From assembly GCF_007109225.1 (NCBI RefSeq), contig NZ_VJZK01000005.1:62001-126000 (forward strand): DNA of 64,000 nucleotides, in the 5' to 3' direction. Shown here piece after piece: positions 44,213 through 52,576 of the stretch. The stretch's first letter is position 1; the number at the start of each line of letters is the position of its first letter. The notes beneath the pieces were generated by a model that ran no database searches, was not told the DNA's origin, and saw only the letters and a list, made by a program, of their open reading frames with translations. This DNA is from Flavobacterium sp. GT3R68 (GTDB lineage: Bacteria > Bacteroidota > Bacteroidia > Flavobacteriales > Flavobacteriaceae). A program made the position numbers and the translations under genes.

Positions 44213-46150
44213 ATGATAAGCAACTCAGAATTTGGAAGCATTTCATTTGATTTACCAAAAAACCAATCAAATGTCATTAAAGTTATAGGTGTAGGTGGAG
44301 GCGGTAGTAACGCAATCAATCACATGTTCAAACAAGGTATTAAAGGCGTTGATTTCATCGTGTGTAATACCGATTCACAAGCTTTGCAAAACAGTGCGGT
44401 ACCTAACAAAATTCAGTTAGGGGTTAACTTAACAGAAGGACTTGGTGCTGGCGCCAATCCTGAAGTCGGACAGCAATCCGCTATAGAAAGCATCGATGAA
44501 ATCGAAAAAATGCTGGACAGCAACACTAAAATGGTTTTTATCACCGCAGGTATGGGTGGTGGAACCGGAACTGGTGCGGCTCCTGTAATTGCGCAATTAG
44601 CCAAAGAAAGAGATATCCTGACTGTTGGTATTGTAACGATTCCTTTCCAGTTTGAAGGAAAAGTGCGTCACCAACAAGCTTTATTAGGAGTTGAAAAATT
44701 AAGAAAACAAGTGGATTCCTTAATTGTTATCAATAACAACAAATTAAGAGAAGTGTACGGAAACCTTGGTTTTAAAGCTGGTTTCTCAAAAGCGGATGAA
44801 GTTTTGGCCACAGCCTCTAGAGGAATTGCCGAAGTAATTACGCACCATTATACTCAAAATATCGATTTAAAAGATGCTAAAACCGTATTGTCCAATAGTG
44901 GTACTGCCATTATGGGTTCGGCGTCGGCAATGGGTGAAAACCGTGCGAAAGAAGCGATTGTTTCTGCATTGGATTCTCCATTATTAAATGACAATAAAAT
45001 TTCAGGTGCCAAAAACGTATTGTTGCTTATCGTTTCTGGAACTAATGAAATTACAATTGATGAAATCGGGGAAATCAACGATCATATTCAGGCGGAAGCA
45101 GGTCATAATGCCAATATCATTATGGGTGTTGGTGAAGACGAAACCCTTGGAGATGCTGTTGCAGTAACGATTATTGCCACCGGATTCAATGTGGAACAAC
45201 AAAACGAAATTGTAAATACCGAGCCTAAAAAAATAATTCATTCTTTGGATGGTGAACAAAAATTAGAGCACGATTTGTCCATGAACAAAGCTATTCCGGC
45301 TTTTGATTTTTTGGCGATAGAGGAGGCAGCTCCTCAGAACAACACTAAAATCGTTTTCGATTTGATGGAAGACGAGGTGGCCGGGCCAAAAGTAATTGCG
45401 CAGCCCACTTTTGAATTGGAAATGGTTCCGACTTCCGAGTTTATCAAGAATATTGATGTGACTTTCGAAATCGTTTCTCCGGTATTGGAGCAGGATTTTT
45501 ATTTTACTTCTCCGGAAGTAAGGGAAATCGAAGTGAAAGAACCTGAATTCGTTGCGTATGAAGAAGAACAAATTACTTTTTCATTTGATCTTCCTATTAA
45601 AAAGGCAGAAGTAGAAGCTCCGAAAGAAGAACAGATTCTTTTTGAATTGTCCAATGAAACCAAGGAAATCAAAGTGATTCAGCCGGTACAGGTAGTTCCG
45701 ATGACCGAATTGAATGAAAACGGAATCATCAAATATTCATTGGAAGAGTACATGGAGAAAGAGAACGAATTGTTCGAATCCAAACCAGTGGCTAAAATAG
45801 AAGAGCCGATAGCAGAAGAGTTAAACATCACGATGAAAAAGGTGGAAATGCCTTCTGCATTTAGTGCCAATTTTGAAGCCGTTTCCCCAATAGATATGTC
45901 TATCGAAGACACATTGAAAATGAGAGCTGATGAAAGAAGAAGAAAACTGAAGGATTTCAATTATAAATTCCACAATAACCCTTCAAGAGTAGAGGAATTC
46001 GAAAAAGAGCCCGCCTACAAAAGATCCGGAATTGATATTTCAAATACGCAGATGAACAATTCAAACTCGCGTATTTCAATTGGAACTGACAGTAATGATG
46101 ATATTCAGTTGCGTTCCAACAATTCTTTTTTGCATGACAATGTAGATTAA
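44213..46150 (+). CDS. ftsZ: Cell division GTPase FtsZ with very long C-terminal extension
   Basis: The tubulin homologue that forms the Z-ring. The N-terminal globular domain (about 15-320) has GVGGGGSNA, the tubulin signature GMGGGTGTGAAP (115-121 for GGGTGTG) and the T7 loop NIDLKDAK (Asn216, Asp218, Asp221). At 645 residues it is far longer than the usual 380: residues about 330-590 form an acidic, Pro/Val/Glu-rich linker. A segment VEEFEKEPAYKRSGIDI (about 593-609) resembles the conserved C-terminal peptide that binds FtsA, but 36 more polar residues follow it. Long FtsZ is usual in Flavobacteriaceae as far as I recall. A terminator follows. Confidence 0.95.
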   Translation: MISNSEFGSISFDLPKNQSNVIKVIGVGGGGSNAINHMFKQGIKGVDFIVCNTDSQALQNSAVPNKIQLGVNLTEGLGAGANPEVGQQSAIESIDEIEKMLDSNTKMVFITAGMGGGTGTGAAPVIAQLAKERDILTVGIVTIPFQFEGKVRHQQALLGVEKLRKQVDSLIVINNNKLREVYGNLGFKAGFSKADEVLATASRGIAEVITHHYTQNIDLKDAKTVLSNSGTAIMGSASAMGENRAKEAIVSALDSPLLNDNKISGAKNVLLLIVSGTNEITIDEIGEINDHIQAEAGHNANIIMGVGEDETLGDAVAVTIIATGFNVEQQNEIVNTEPKKIIHSLDGEQKLEHDLSMNKAIPAFDFLAIEEAAPQNNTKIVFDLMEDEVAGPKVIAQPTFELEMVPTSEFIKNIDVTFEIVSPVLEQDFYFTSPEVREIEVKEPEFVAYEEEQITFSFDLPIKKAEVEAPKEEQILFELSNETKEIKVIQPVQVVPMTELNENGIIKYSLEEYMEKENELFESKPVAKIEEPIAEELNITMKKVEMPSAFSANFEAVSPIDMSIEDTLKMRADERRRKLKDFNYKFHNNPSRVEEFEKEPAYKRSGIDISNTQMNNSNSRISIGTDSNDDIQLRSNNSFLHDNVD

Positions 46151-46173
46151 CTCAAACCAAAATAAATTCCTTT

Positions 46174-46214
46174 ATAACCCGGAAATCGTATGGATTTTTC
46201 GGGTTATTTTTTTT
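46174..46214 (+). terminator. Terminator of the dcw cluster
   Basis: Stem ATAACCCG / CGGGTTAT with an A/T-rich loop that can partly pair, then an eight-base T-run. It lies 24 bases after the ftsZ stop. Confidence 0.8.
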
Positions 46215-46284
46215 ACCTTCGCGATGAATATTTTTCAAAGCTTTTAAAGGAGCAAAAAAGCAGTGTTTGTTTGGTGATCCTTTT

Positions 46285-46344
46285 CCCGCTGTCCTTTGCA
46301 ATCCGCCCAAAAAAGTGCGGGATTTCCACTTCCATCGGGGCTAA
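46285..46344 (+). repeat. Dispersed intergenic repeat, copy D
   Basis: Left end CCCGCTGTCC, inner hairpin ATCCGC / GCGGGAT around an A-run, right end CACTTCCATCGGGGCTAA. Compared with copies B and C, the outer stem changes CCTG/CAGG to CCCG/CGGG, a compensatory T-A to C-G change. It lies between the dcw terminator and yqeY. Homology may begin further left, near 46240. Confidence 0.8.
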
Positions 46345-46416
46345 TAGACAAATGTTTGGAGTGTTTTTGAGTTGGTTACAGCTCCACTAAAATTTAATAA
46401 TTAAAGAACAACATAT

Positions 46417-46866
46417 ATGAGTTTATCTGTAAACATAATGGACGAGATCAAAACGGCCATGAGAGCTAAAGATACCATTGCCCTTGAAGCATTGCGCGCC
46501 ATTAAATCGGAATTGCTTTTAGCACAGACGTCAACAGGATCTAAGGAAGAAATATCCGAAGATGAGGAAATTAAATTATTGCAAAAACTGGTGAAGATGC
46601 GTAAGGACAGTGCCCGTATTTTTACCGAGCAAAATCGTCCGGATCTCGCTGAACCGGAATTGGCGCAGATTGCTGTCATTGAAAAATTCCTGCCTGCCCA
46701 GCTTTCTGAAGAAGAAGTGGAAGCAATTATTGCCAAAATCATTGCAGATACCGGAGCTTCCGGAATCGCTTCAATGGGGAAGGTAATGGGATTGGCATCT
46801 GCACAATTGGGCGGTACAGCAGAAGGAAAAACAATTTCCTCCATCGTTAAAAAACTTTTAGTATAA
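46417..46866 (+). CDS. GatB/YqeY domain-containing protein
   Basis: A 149-residue helical protein of the YqeY family, homologous to the tail domain of the amidotransferase subunit GatB. Typical features are the N-terminal MDEIKTAMRAKDTIALEALRAIKSE, KMRKDSARIF and the C-terminal GKVMGLASAQLGGTAEGKTISSIVKKLL. A role in tRNA-dependent amidation is presumed but unproven. It follows the dcw cluster and precedes tRNA-Arg by 39 bases, possibly in the same transcript. Confidence 0.92.
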   Translation: MSLSVNIMDEIKTAMRAKDTIALEALRAIKSELLLAQTSTGSKEEISEDEEIKLLQKLVKMRKDSARIFTEQNRPDLAEPELAQIAVIEKFLPAQLSEEEVEAIIAKIIADTGASGIASMGKVMGLASAQLGGTAEGKTISSIVKKLLV

Positions 46867-46905
46867 TATATTTGCGGGATTTCATACCTTTGAAACCCAC
46901 AAAAA

Positions 46906-46979
46906 GGCTGCGTAGTTCAACTGGATAGAATATCAGATTTCGGCTCTGAGGGTTGGGGGTTCGAATCCCTTCGCGGTCA
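46906..46979 (+). tRNA. tRNA-Arg (anticodon TCG)
   Basis: A 74-base cloverleaf. The acceptor stem is GGCTGCG / CGCGGTC with two G-T pairs, anticodon stem TCAGA/TCTGA, loop TTTCGGC with anticodon TCG at 46940-46942, T loop TTCGAAT, discriminator A. CCA is not encoded. It lies 39 bases after yqeY with no clear promoter of its own. Confidence 0.92.
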
Positions 46980-46983
46980 CAAT

Positions 46984-47017
46984 AAAAAATCTCAAGATTG
47001 CTCTTGGGATTTTTTTT
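46984..47017 (+). terminator. Intrinsic terminator after tRNA-Arg
   Basis: Stem ATCTCAAGA / TCTTGGGAT (one G-T pair) with loop TTGC, preceded by an A-run and followed by an eight-base T-run. Confidence 0.88.
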
Positions 47018-47095
47018 ATGTCCAAAAGAGCAAAAAGAAACCACTTCTAGATATGGTGTTTATGAAATCAGTATTTTAGCTGAAAATATTCATTT

Positions 47096-50000
47096 ATGAG
47101 AATTCCTACTCTTCTGTTTTTTGTATTTTTATTTTGTCAAACATCGTATGCTGATATTGATGAAAATTTGGCGCCTCCCACGTCAGTAAATATAGCTTAC
47201 AATACTCCTTTCTGTCAATCTGACGGCGTCCAAAATGTTACTATCACAGGAACAGGAAATTATATTGGGGGTGTGTACACATCCATGATGGGACTGGTTA
47301 TCAATGCAGCAACCGGTGCCATTACGCCAAGTGTGAGTTCGCCAGGATGGTATGTAGTAACTTATACTATTCCCGCAAATGGTACCGATCCTACGATGGT
47401 GGTTAGTACAGCCGTTACAATTAACGCGTCGCCTTCCTTATTGCAGCCACCATCATATCAAACTTGCGATGCTGACGGAGACGGGTTTGCCGCTTTCTAC
47501 TTGGATTCTTTAATTCCTATGATAAATGCAGAACCAAATACAGTCGTTACATTTTATGAAACTGCAACAGAGGCGCAAAATGGATTTAATAATTTGATGA
47601 GTCCGTATCATACTATTATTCCTTTTTTTCAAACTCTTTATGTCAGAGTACAAAATACTATATCAGGATGTTTTAGAATTACCACTCTTGACTTGATTGT
47701 ACATCCGTCACCGGTTATGCCATCAATACCGGATTTAGTAAAATGTGATGCCGACAGCAACACGCAAAATGGTTTGACCTCGTTTGACTTAACACTTCAA
47801 AATCCATTTATATTAGGAGCGCAATCCGGATCAACCGGTTATAGTATTCAATATTACACCTCGTTGTCCAATGCTCAAGCTCAGGCAGCACCTGTAGCCG
47901 CCCCAAATAATTTTATGAATACTACCAATCCACAGACAATATGGGTCGGTATCAATGATGATGTTAATGCTTGTTTCAGCATTGGAAGTTTTCAGTTGAC
48001 GGTCGGTACCCCGTTAGCCCTGACAACGCCATCTCCTTTATCATTATGTGATGACGGTCCGCAAACTCCGGTACCCACAAGAGTATTTGATTTAACGGTA
48101 AAAAATAATGAGATAACACAAAACTTACCGGGCTACACGGTTACCTATTATCCTAGTTATGCCGATGCTTTAGGTGGAACTAATGCAATTGCTACACCAA
48201 CTACCTATATCAATTTATTCAATGCACAAACAATAGGGGTAAAGGTCACAGCTCCGTCAGGATGTTTCAGCTTCACGACTTTAACTATCCGTGTATTGCC
48301 ATTGCCCACACCGCTTTCTCCAGCAGCATTAGTTATGTGTGACGATGTTAATAACGGAAACGGAACAGAAATGTTTGATTTGACACAAAATGAAGGTTAT
48401 ATTGGAAATGGTGGTCCTTATACTTTTGAATATTATCCCACCCTAGCTAATGCGGAGTCTCAAACTAATCAAATTACAACACCAACTTCATTTGAAATGG
48501 GAACCGGCGTAATTTACATTCGTGTGATGAATAATCAATTGGACTACTCCGGTGCAAATTGTTATGCTTTAGTGCAGCAATCAGTGACTGTGAATCCATT
48601 ACCGGTTGTAACAGCGCCAGCGCTATTCGCAGTTTGTGATAGCGACGGGGATGGAATTGCTGCTTTCGATTTAACCACAGTAATTCCGGGTATACTAAAT
48701 GGACCTACAAATACGGTAATTACATTTCATTTAACTTCAATCGATGCACAGAATGGGACTAATCCATTACCGAATAGTTATACTAATATCTCAAATCCAC
48801 AAGATATTTATGCGCGGGTTGTGAACCTAATTACAGGCTGTGTAAACACAAGGGGAATTGTTACGTTGCAAGTGGCATCAGGAGCCACGGCAACAGCACC
48901 AATGCCATTGTATACTTGTGACGATGAGAATAATACTCCTAATGGAATATATACCTTTGATTTAACACTATTAAATGCAGATGTATTAAATGGGCAAAAT
49001 CCGGGTTTATTTACAGTTTCGTATTTTTCTACTCAAGCAGATGCTATAAGGGGAACTAACGCAATAGCAAATCCAAATTCCTATATAACAGGAACGAGAA
49101 CGGTATGGATTGCAGTCACCAATGTAGTCACCCTGTGCAGGTCTGACATTACCTCGATATCGATAACCGTGTATCCATTAGCAGAACCAACGATTACATC
49201 AAGCACCGACGGGAACGCTATCTGTGTGGAGTGGGGATCAAATGTGATGCTAAGCGGTTTAACCTTAATTAGCGGGATCGCTAATCCGGATTATACGTTC
49301 CAATGGTATTTAAATGGGGTGCCTCTCCCAGGAGCTACAAATGCTACATTAGATGCCTTAGTGCCTGGAGTTTATGAAGTCGTGGCTACAAATCCAGAGG
49401 GATGTTCGTCGTATATATCTAATGGATTTGAAGTAATACAATCAGGACCACCAGTGATGGTTTCTTATGTCACGGGTGACCAAAATATTTTAGTACATAT
49501 TGTTGGATATGGTGTTTACTACTATCAGTTGGATAATGGTCCTATTTTGGATAATGGGGGTGTTTTTGAAAATGTCAGTTTGGGCTTGCATACTGTTAGT
49601 GTATACGATGTCCAAGGTTCTTGCGGCATCTTAACGATAGCAAATATTGATGTATATAACACTCCTGCGCCTGTGGGGGATTCAGTTCAAATTTTCAGTG
49701 CGGGGCAAACTTTAGCGGATTTAGCAGTTACTGGAAGTGCTATTCAATGGTATGCTGCAGCAAGTGGCGGAGTAGCTTTGCCTAATACTGCCGTTTTGGA
49801 AAATGGAATGACGTATTATGCCAGCCAGACTATTGACGCACATGAAAGTTCCGACAGATTAAGCATAACGGTGCAGCTTTCCGACGTAACCTATTTTCCA
49901 AATCCGGCAACCAATTCGCTGAAAATTAACTCGGTAGAAAAAATACAAACGATTACGCTGTACAATACTTTAGGATTGGAAGTCTACAGACAAAACTTCA

Positions 50001-50107
50001 ATGATTTCAGTTCCGAAATTGAAATTTCATCGTTACTTTCAGGAACTTATTTTGTAAAAGTGGAGTCGGTAAACAAACAAAAGGTTTTCAAAATCATTAA
50101 AAAATAA
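47096..50107 (+). CDS. Large secreted repeat protein with T9SS type A sorting domain
   Basis: A 1003-residue cell-surface or secreted protein. A signal peptide (ending SYAD) and an Ig-like region (about 30-112) are followed by six diverged repeats of 93-101 residues beginning at Cys124, 217, 318, 415, 514 and 608. Each has C-D-[DAS] near the start, often a DxDGDG-like loop (CDADGDG, CDSDGDG), then F-D-L-T, a YY/FY strand with A-x-A/G-T-N, and a closing strand with GC(F/V). Ig-like regions follow (about 700-860). The last 75 residues (YFPNPATNSLKI to KVFKIIKK) are a type A T9SS signal, cleaved on export. It may be an adhesin; no enzymatic domain is seen. Confidence 0.85.
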   Translation: MRIPTLLFFVFLFCQTSYADIDENLAPPTSVNIAYNTPFCQSDGVQNVTITGTGNYIGGVYTSMMGLVINAATGAITPSVSSPGWYVVTYTIPANGTDPTMVVSTAVTINASPSLLQPPSYQTCDADGDGFAAFYLDSLIPMINAEPNTVVTFYETATEAQNGFNNLMSPYHTIIPFFQTLYVRVQNTISGCFRITTLDLIVHPSPVMPSIPDLVKCDADSNTQNGLTSFDLTLQNPFILGAQSGSTGYSIQYYTSLSNAQAQAAPVAAPNNFMNTTNPQTIWVGINDDVNACFSIGSFQLTVGTPLALTTPSPLSLCDDGPQTPVPTRVFDLTVKNNEITQNLPGYTVTYYPSYADALGGTNAIATPTTYINLFNAQTIGVKVTAPSGCFSFTTLTIRVLPLPTPLSPAALVMCDDVNNGNGTEMFDLTQNEGYIGNGGPYTFEYYPTLANAESQTNQITTPTSFEMGTGVIYIRVMNNQLDYSGANCYALVQQSVTVNPLPVVTAPALFAVCDSDGDGIAAFDLTTVIPGILNGPTNTVITFHLTSIDAQNGTNPLPNSYTNISNPQDIYARVVNLITGCVNTRGIVTLQVASGATATAPMPLYTCDDENNTPNGIYTFDLTLLNADVLNGQNPGLFTVSYFSTQADAIRGTNAIANPNSYITGTRTVWIAVTNVVTLCRSDITSISITVYPLAEPTITSSTDGNAICVEWGSNVMLSGLTLISGIANPDYTFQWYLNGVPLPGATNATLDALVPGVYEVVATNPEGCSSYISNGFEVIQSGPPVMVSYVTGDQNILVHIVGYGVYYYQLDNGPILDNGGVFENVSLGLHTVSVYDVQGSCGILTIANIDVYNTPAPVGDSVQIFSAGQTLADLAVTGSAIQWYAAASGGVALPNTAVLENGMTYYASQTIDAHESSDRLSITVQLSDVTYFPNPATNSLKINSVEKIQTITLYNTLGLEVYRQNFNDFSSEIEISSLLSGTYFVKVESVNKQKVFKIIKK

Positions 50108-50138
50108 TAGTTAAAAGCCATTTCAATCTGATGATTAA

Positions 50139-50942
50139 ATGAATATTGGTCAAATTTTATTGCTTGTCATTGCCCTTCTTCTGGTGATCTTGTGGTTGTT
50201 CAGGGTAATAATTGAGCCCACCTATGTCTATATTTTCAAAAAGCCACTTTATATCCATTGGTATCCTTTTCCCAAAAATCTAAGTTTTGACCAAAGGCAA
50301 ATCCTGGAGAAGGAATTTGTTTTCTATCAAAAGCTGTCGGAAAAGCGAAAAAAATATTTTGAGTATCGTGTAGCTTCGTTTATTCATAGATACCAATTTG
50401 ATGGTAAGGCTCATTTTATTGTCACCGATCACACCAAGATACTAATTGCTGCTCCGGCGGTAATGCTGACCTTTGGAATGCGACGGTATCTGATTGATGT
50501 TTTTGACACCATCATTATCTATCCCAAAGTTTATTTTTCGACTATTACACAGGAGTTTCACAAAGGAGAGTTCAATCCAAGACTGAAAACCCTGGTCTTT
50601 TCTTGGGAAGACTTCCAGCAGGGTTTTCAACTGGAGGCCGACAATCTTAACTTGGGATTGCACGAATTTGCTCATGCGTTGCATTTCCATGGACTAAAAG
50701 GACGTGACCAGAGCAGTATCGTTTTTTCCGATGGATATGTTAATATAAAAGAGTATTTGGTGCGCCCAAATGTACTCAAGCTCTTAGTAGCTTCCAATTA
50801 TTTTCGGATTTATGCCTACACCAACCAAATGGAGTTTCTGGCTGTAATATTGGAGCATTTCTTTGAAACTCCGCAGGTGTTTAAAAAAGAATTACCTGAA
50901 CTTTTCGAAAAAGTGCGCATGATGATTAATTTTAATGAATAA
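50139..50942 (+). CDS. MtfA-type zinc peptidase, membrane-anchored
   Basis: A 267-residue protein with an N-terminal transmembrane helix (IGQILLLVIALLLVILWLF) and a domain related to MtfA (DgsA anti-repressor). The zinc motif is HEFAHALHFHG near residue 175, within NLGLHEFAHAL, and a downstream Glu in MEFLAVILEHFFE is the likely third ligand. E. coli MtfA regulates the glucose repressor Mlc; no Mlc is present here, so the role in this organism is unknown. The membrane anchor is an addition relative to E. coli MtfA. Confidence 0.8.
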   Translation: MNIGQILLLVIALLLVILWLFRVIIEPTYVYIFKKPLYIHWYPFPKNLSFDQRQILEKEFVFYQKLSEKRKKYFEYRVASFIHRYQFDGKAHFIVTDHTKILIAAPAVMLTFGMRRYLIDVFDTIIIYPKVYFSTITQEFHKGEFNPRLKTLVFSWEDFQQGFQLEADNLNLGLHEFAHALHFHGLKGRDQSSIVFSDGYVNIKEYLVRPNVLKLLVASNYFRIYAYTNQMEFLAVILEHFFETPQVFKKELPELFEKVRMMINFNE

Positions 50943-51024
50943 ATAACTGAGCTGTTACGATTTAAGACCCAAGTTTTTTGTAATTTTACTATGAATAAAT
51001 TGCTCATAATCAAAGTATTACAAT

Positions 51025-51444
51025 ATGAAACAGCATGTCCCAGTCGCTTCGATTATGTCTACGAACGTGGTCAAGCTCAATTTGTCAGATGATTTGACGA
51101 AAGCAGAAATACTCTTCAAAAAAAACCACATACGGCACATTCCTGTTGTCGAGGGAGATCGGATTATTGGGATGCTCAGTTTGACCGATTTGCTCCGCAT
51201 CAGTTTTGTGGACGCTGTGGATGATGATGAATCTGATGTGGATACAACGGTATATAATATATTTACCATTGAACAGGTGATGGCTAAAAAGCTGGTGACA
51301 GTGAGCCCTCAGACTACAATTAAGGAAACTGCCCAGATTCTGGCTGCAAGAGAATTTCATGCGTTGCCGGTTTGTGACGGGGATTTATTAGTAGGGATTG
51401 TTACAACAACCGATTTGATTCGATATCTGATTGATCAATATTGA
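51025..51444 (+). CDS. CBS domain-containing protein
   Basis: A 139-residue protein made of two CBS motifs forming one Bateman module (first about 8-60 with HIRHIPVVEGDRIIGMLSLTDLL; second about 75-135 with FHALPVCDGDLLVGIVTTTDLI). Such modules bind adenine nucleotides and act as energy sensors. With no catalytic domain attached, it probably regulates another protein. Its partner is not evident from the neighbours (mtfA-like upstream, rpe convergent downstream). Confidence 0.9.
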   Translation: MKQHVPVASIMSTNVVKLNLSDDLTKAEILFKKNHIRHIPVVEGDRIIGMLSLTDLLRISFVDAVDDDESDVDTTVYNIFTIEQVMAKKLVTVSPQTTIKETAQILAAREFHALPVCDGDLLVGIVTTTDLIRYLIDQY

Positions 51445-51454
51445 TACAATATAA

Positions 51455-51485
51455 AAGGCTCCTTTTACAGAGCCCTTATTGTTTT
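51455..51485. terminator. Probable terminator between CBS gene and rpe
   Basis: Short stem GGCTC / GAGCC with an 8-base loop, bounded by an A-run and a T-rich stretch, between convergent genes. Weaker than others in the window. Confidence 0.5.
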
Positions 51486-52146
51486 AGAATGTAGTCAACT
51501 TCTTCAGGTCCGCAATGGTTTGCGTTGGATTTTGAGCTTTAAAAACAAAATTCCCTGCCACCAATACATCTGCTCCCGCTTCCACTAATTCCTTTGCATT
51601 TTTATCGGTTACACCTCCGTCGATTTCGATAATTGTAGAGGCACCATTTCGGGTAATCATTGTCTTTAATTCCTTTATTTTCTTATAGGTATTTTCGATA
51701 AAGGATTGTCCCCCAAATCCTGGATTCACACTCATTATACATACCAAATCGATATCTTTTATCAGGTCTTCCAAAAGACTGACGTTCGTATGAGGATTTA
51801 ATACCACTCCGGCTTGCATTCCTTCGGCTTTTATGGCCTGTAAGGTGCGGTGCAAATGGTTGCATGCTTCATAATGAACAGATAAAATATTGGCGCCTAA
51901 ATCGGCGAATGTTTTGATATATCTGTCCGGATCGACAATCATTAAGTGGACATCGATAGTTTTCTTAGCATGTTTGTTGATGGCTTCCAAAACAGGCATT
52001 CCAAAGGAAATATTAGGGACAAAAACGCCATCCATAATATCAATATGAAACCAATCGGCCTCGCTGTTGTTGATCATTTCGATATCGCGCTGAAGATTGG
52101 CGAAATCGGCTGCCAGCACTGAGGGTGCTATAATTGTATTCTTCAT
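51484..52146 (-). CDS. rpe: Ribulose-phosphate 3-epimerase
   Basis: Interconverts ribulose 5-phosphate and xylulose 5-phosphate in the pentose phosphate pathway. The 220-residue TIM barrel shows IAPSVLAADFANL, WFHIDIMDGVFVPNISFG, DVHLMI, MSVNPGFGGQSFI and IEIDGGVTDKNA. I start at the ATG at 52146 (MKNTIIAPSVL); eight further codons upstream are open but sit over a -7 element, TACTTTTG at 52175-52168. Confidence 0.96.
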   Translation of the reverse strand: MKNTIIAPSVLAADFANLQRDIEMINNSEADWFHIDIMDGVFVPNISFGMPVLEAINKHAKKTIDVHLMIVDPDRYIKTFADLGANILSVHYEACNHLHRTLQAIKAEGMQAGVVLNPHTNVSLLEDLIKDIDLVCIMSVNPGFGGQSFIENTYKKIKELKTMITRNGASTIIEIDGGVTDKNAKELVEAGADVLVAGNFVFKAQNPTQTIADLKKLTTF

Positions 52147-52264
52147 TGTGTAGTTGTGTTGTTTATGCAAAAGTAGGTTATTCGGAAGAATTGTTGATTT
52201 ATTTATTTTGAAAAATTTGAAAGCGCATTTGGAAAGTGAATGTCGTGGGTTCTACAGATTGTTT

Positions 52265-52348
52265 GCGTGAGGGATTGCAGCGGCATCCTCTTAGCGGAGC
52301 GAAGAGATACAGCGCAGAGCCCGACCCGGAGTTTTCGGAGGGTCACGC
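52265..52348 (+). repeat. Interspersed repeat-like element with GCGTGA/TCACGC ends
   Basis: An 84-base GC-rich block flanked by GCGTGA and its complement TCACGC. Inside are hairpins CTCTT/AAGAG (around 52288-52306) and GACCC/GGGTC (52323-52344). It contains AGCGGCATCC, whose complement GGATGCCGCT also occurs in copy B of the other repeat family. Its base composition differs from neighbouring intergenic DNA. It looks like a dispersed flavobacterial repeat, but only one copy is in the window. Confidence 0.6.
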
Positions 52349-52363
52349 CCAAAGAAAATTGAT

Positions 52364-52389
52364 GAGATTGCTTCGTCTCTCGCAATGAC
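52364..52389 (+). repeat. Short hairpin repeat resembling the widespread CATTGCGAG/GCAATC element
   Basis: GAGATTGCTTCG followed by TCTCTCGCAATGAC, with stem ATTGC/GCAAT. The complement, GTCATTGCGAG...GAAGCAATCTC, resembles a palindromic repeat I recall from many unrelated bacterial genomes. The stretch to 52497 holds no gene; it includes two copies of AATCAGCCGGAGTT (52440 and 52508). Confidence 0.5.
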
Positions 52390-52489
52390 AAAAAACAGAA
52401 TTCCGGACCCGAGCCTGAAAGGCGAACAGAGCGAAGCTAAATCAGCCGGAGTTACACCAGCAATCAAAAACATTTTTTGGGTAATGACT

Positions 52490-52522
52490 AAAAAACAAAA
52501 CTCCGGTAATCAGCCGGAGTTT
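52490..52522 (-). terminator. Intrinsic terminator of rpoD
   Basis: On the minus strand, AAACTCCGG / CCGGAGTTT with a 7-base loop, followed by TTGTTTTTT. It lies 54 bases beyond the rpoD stop. Confidence 0.8.
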
Positions 52523-52576
52523 CAATCATCAATCAAAAAACGAACAGTTGTGAAACTGTTGTTGCGGTCATTAGGA

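Noticed and set aside
46190..46390. Open frame of 66 codons between ftsZ and yqeY
   Set aside because: It covers a terminator hairpin and repeat copy D; no family-like feature in the translation.
50990..51092. Small frame starting ATGAATAAATTG just upstream of the CBS gene
   Set aside because: About 33 codons, overlaps the CBS gene in another frame, and shows no conserved feature.
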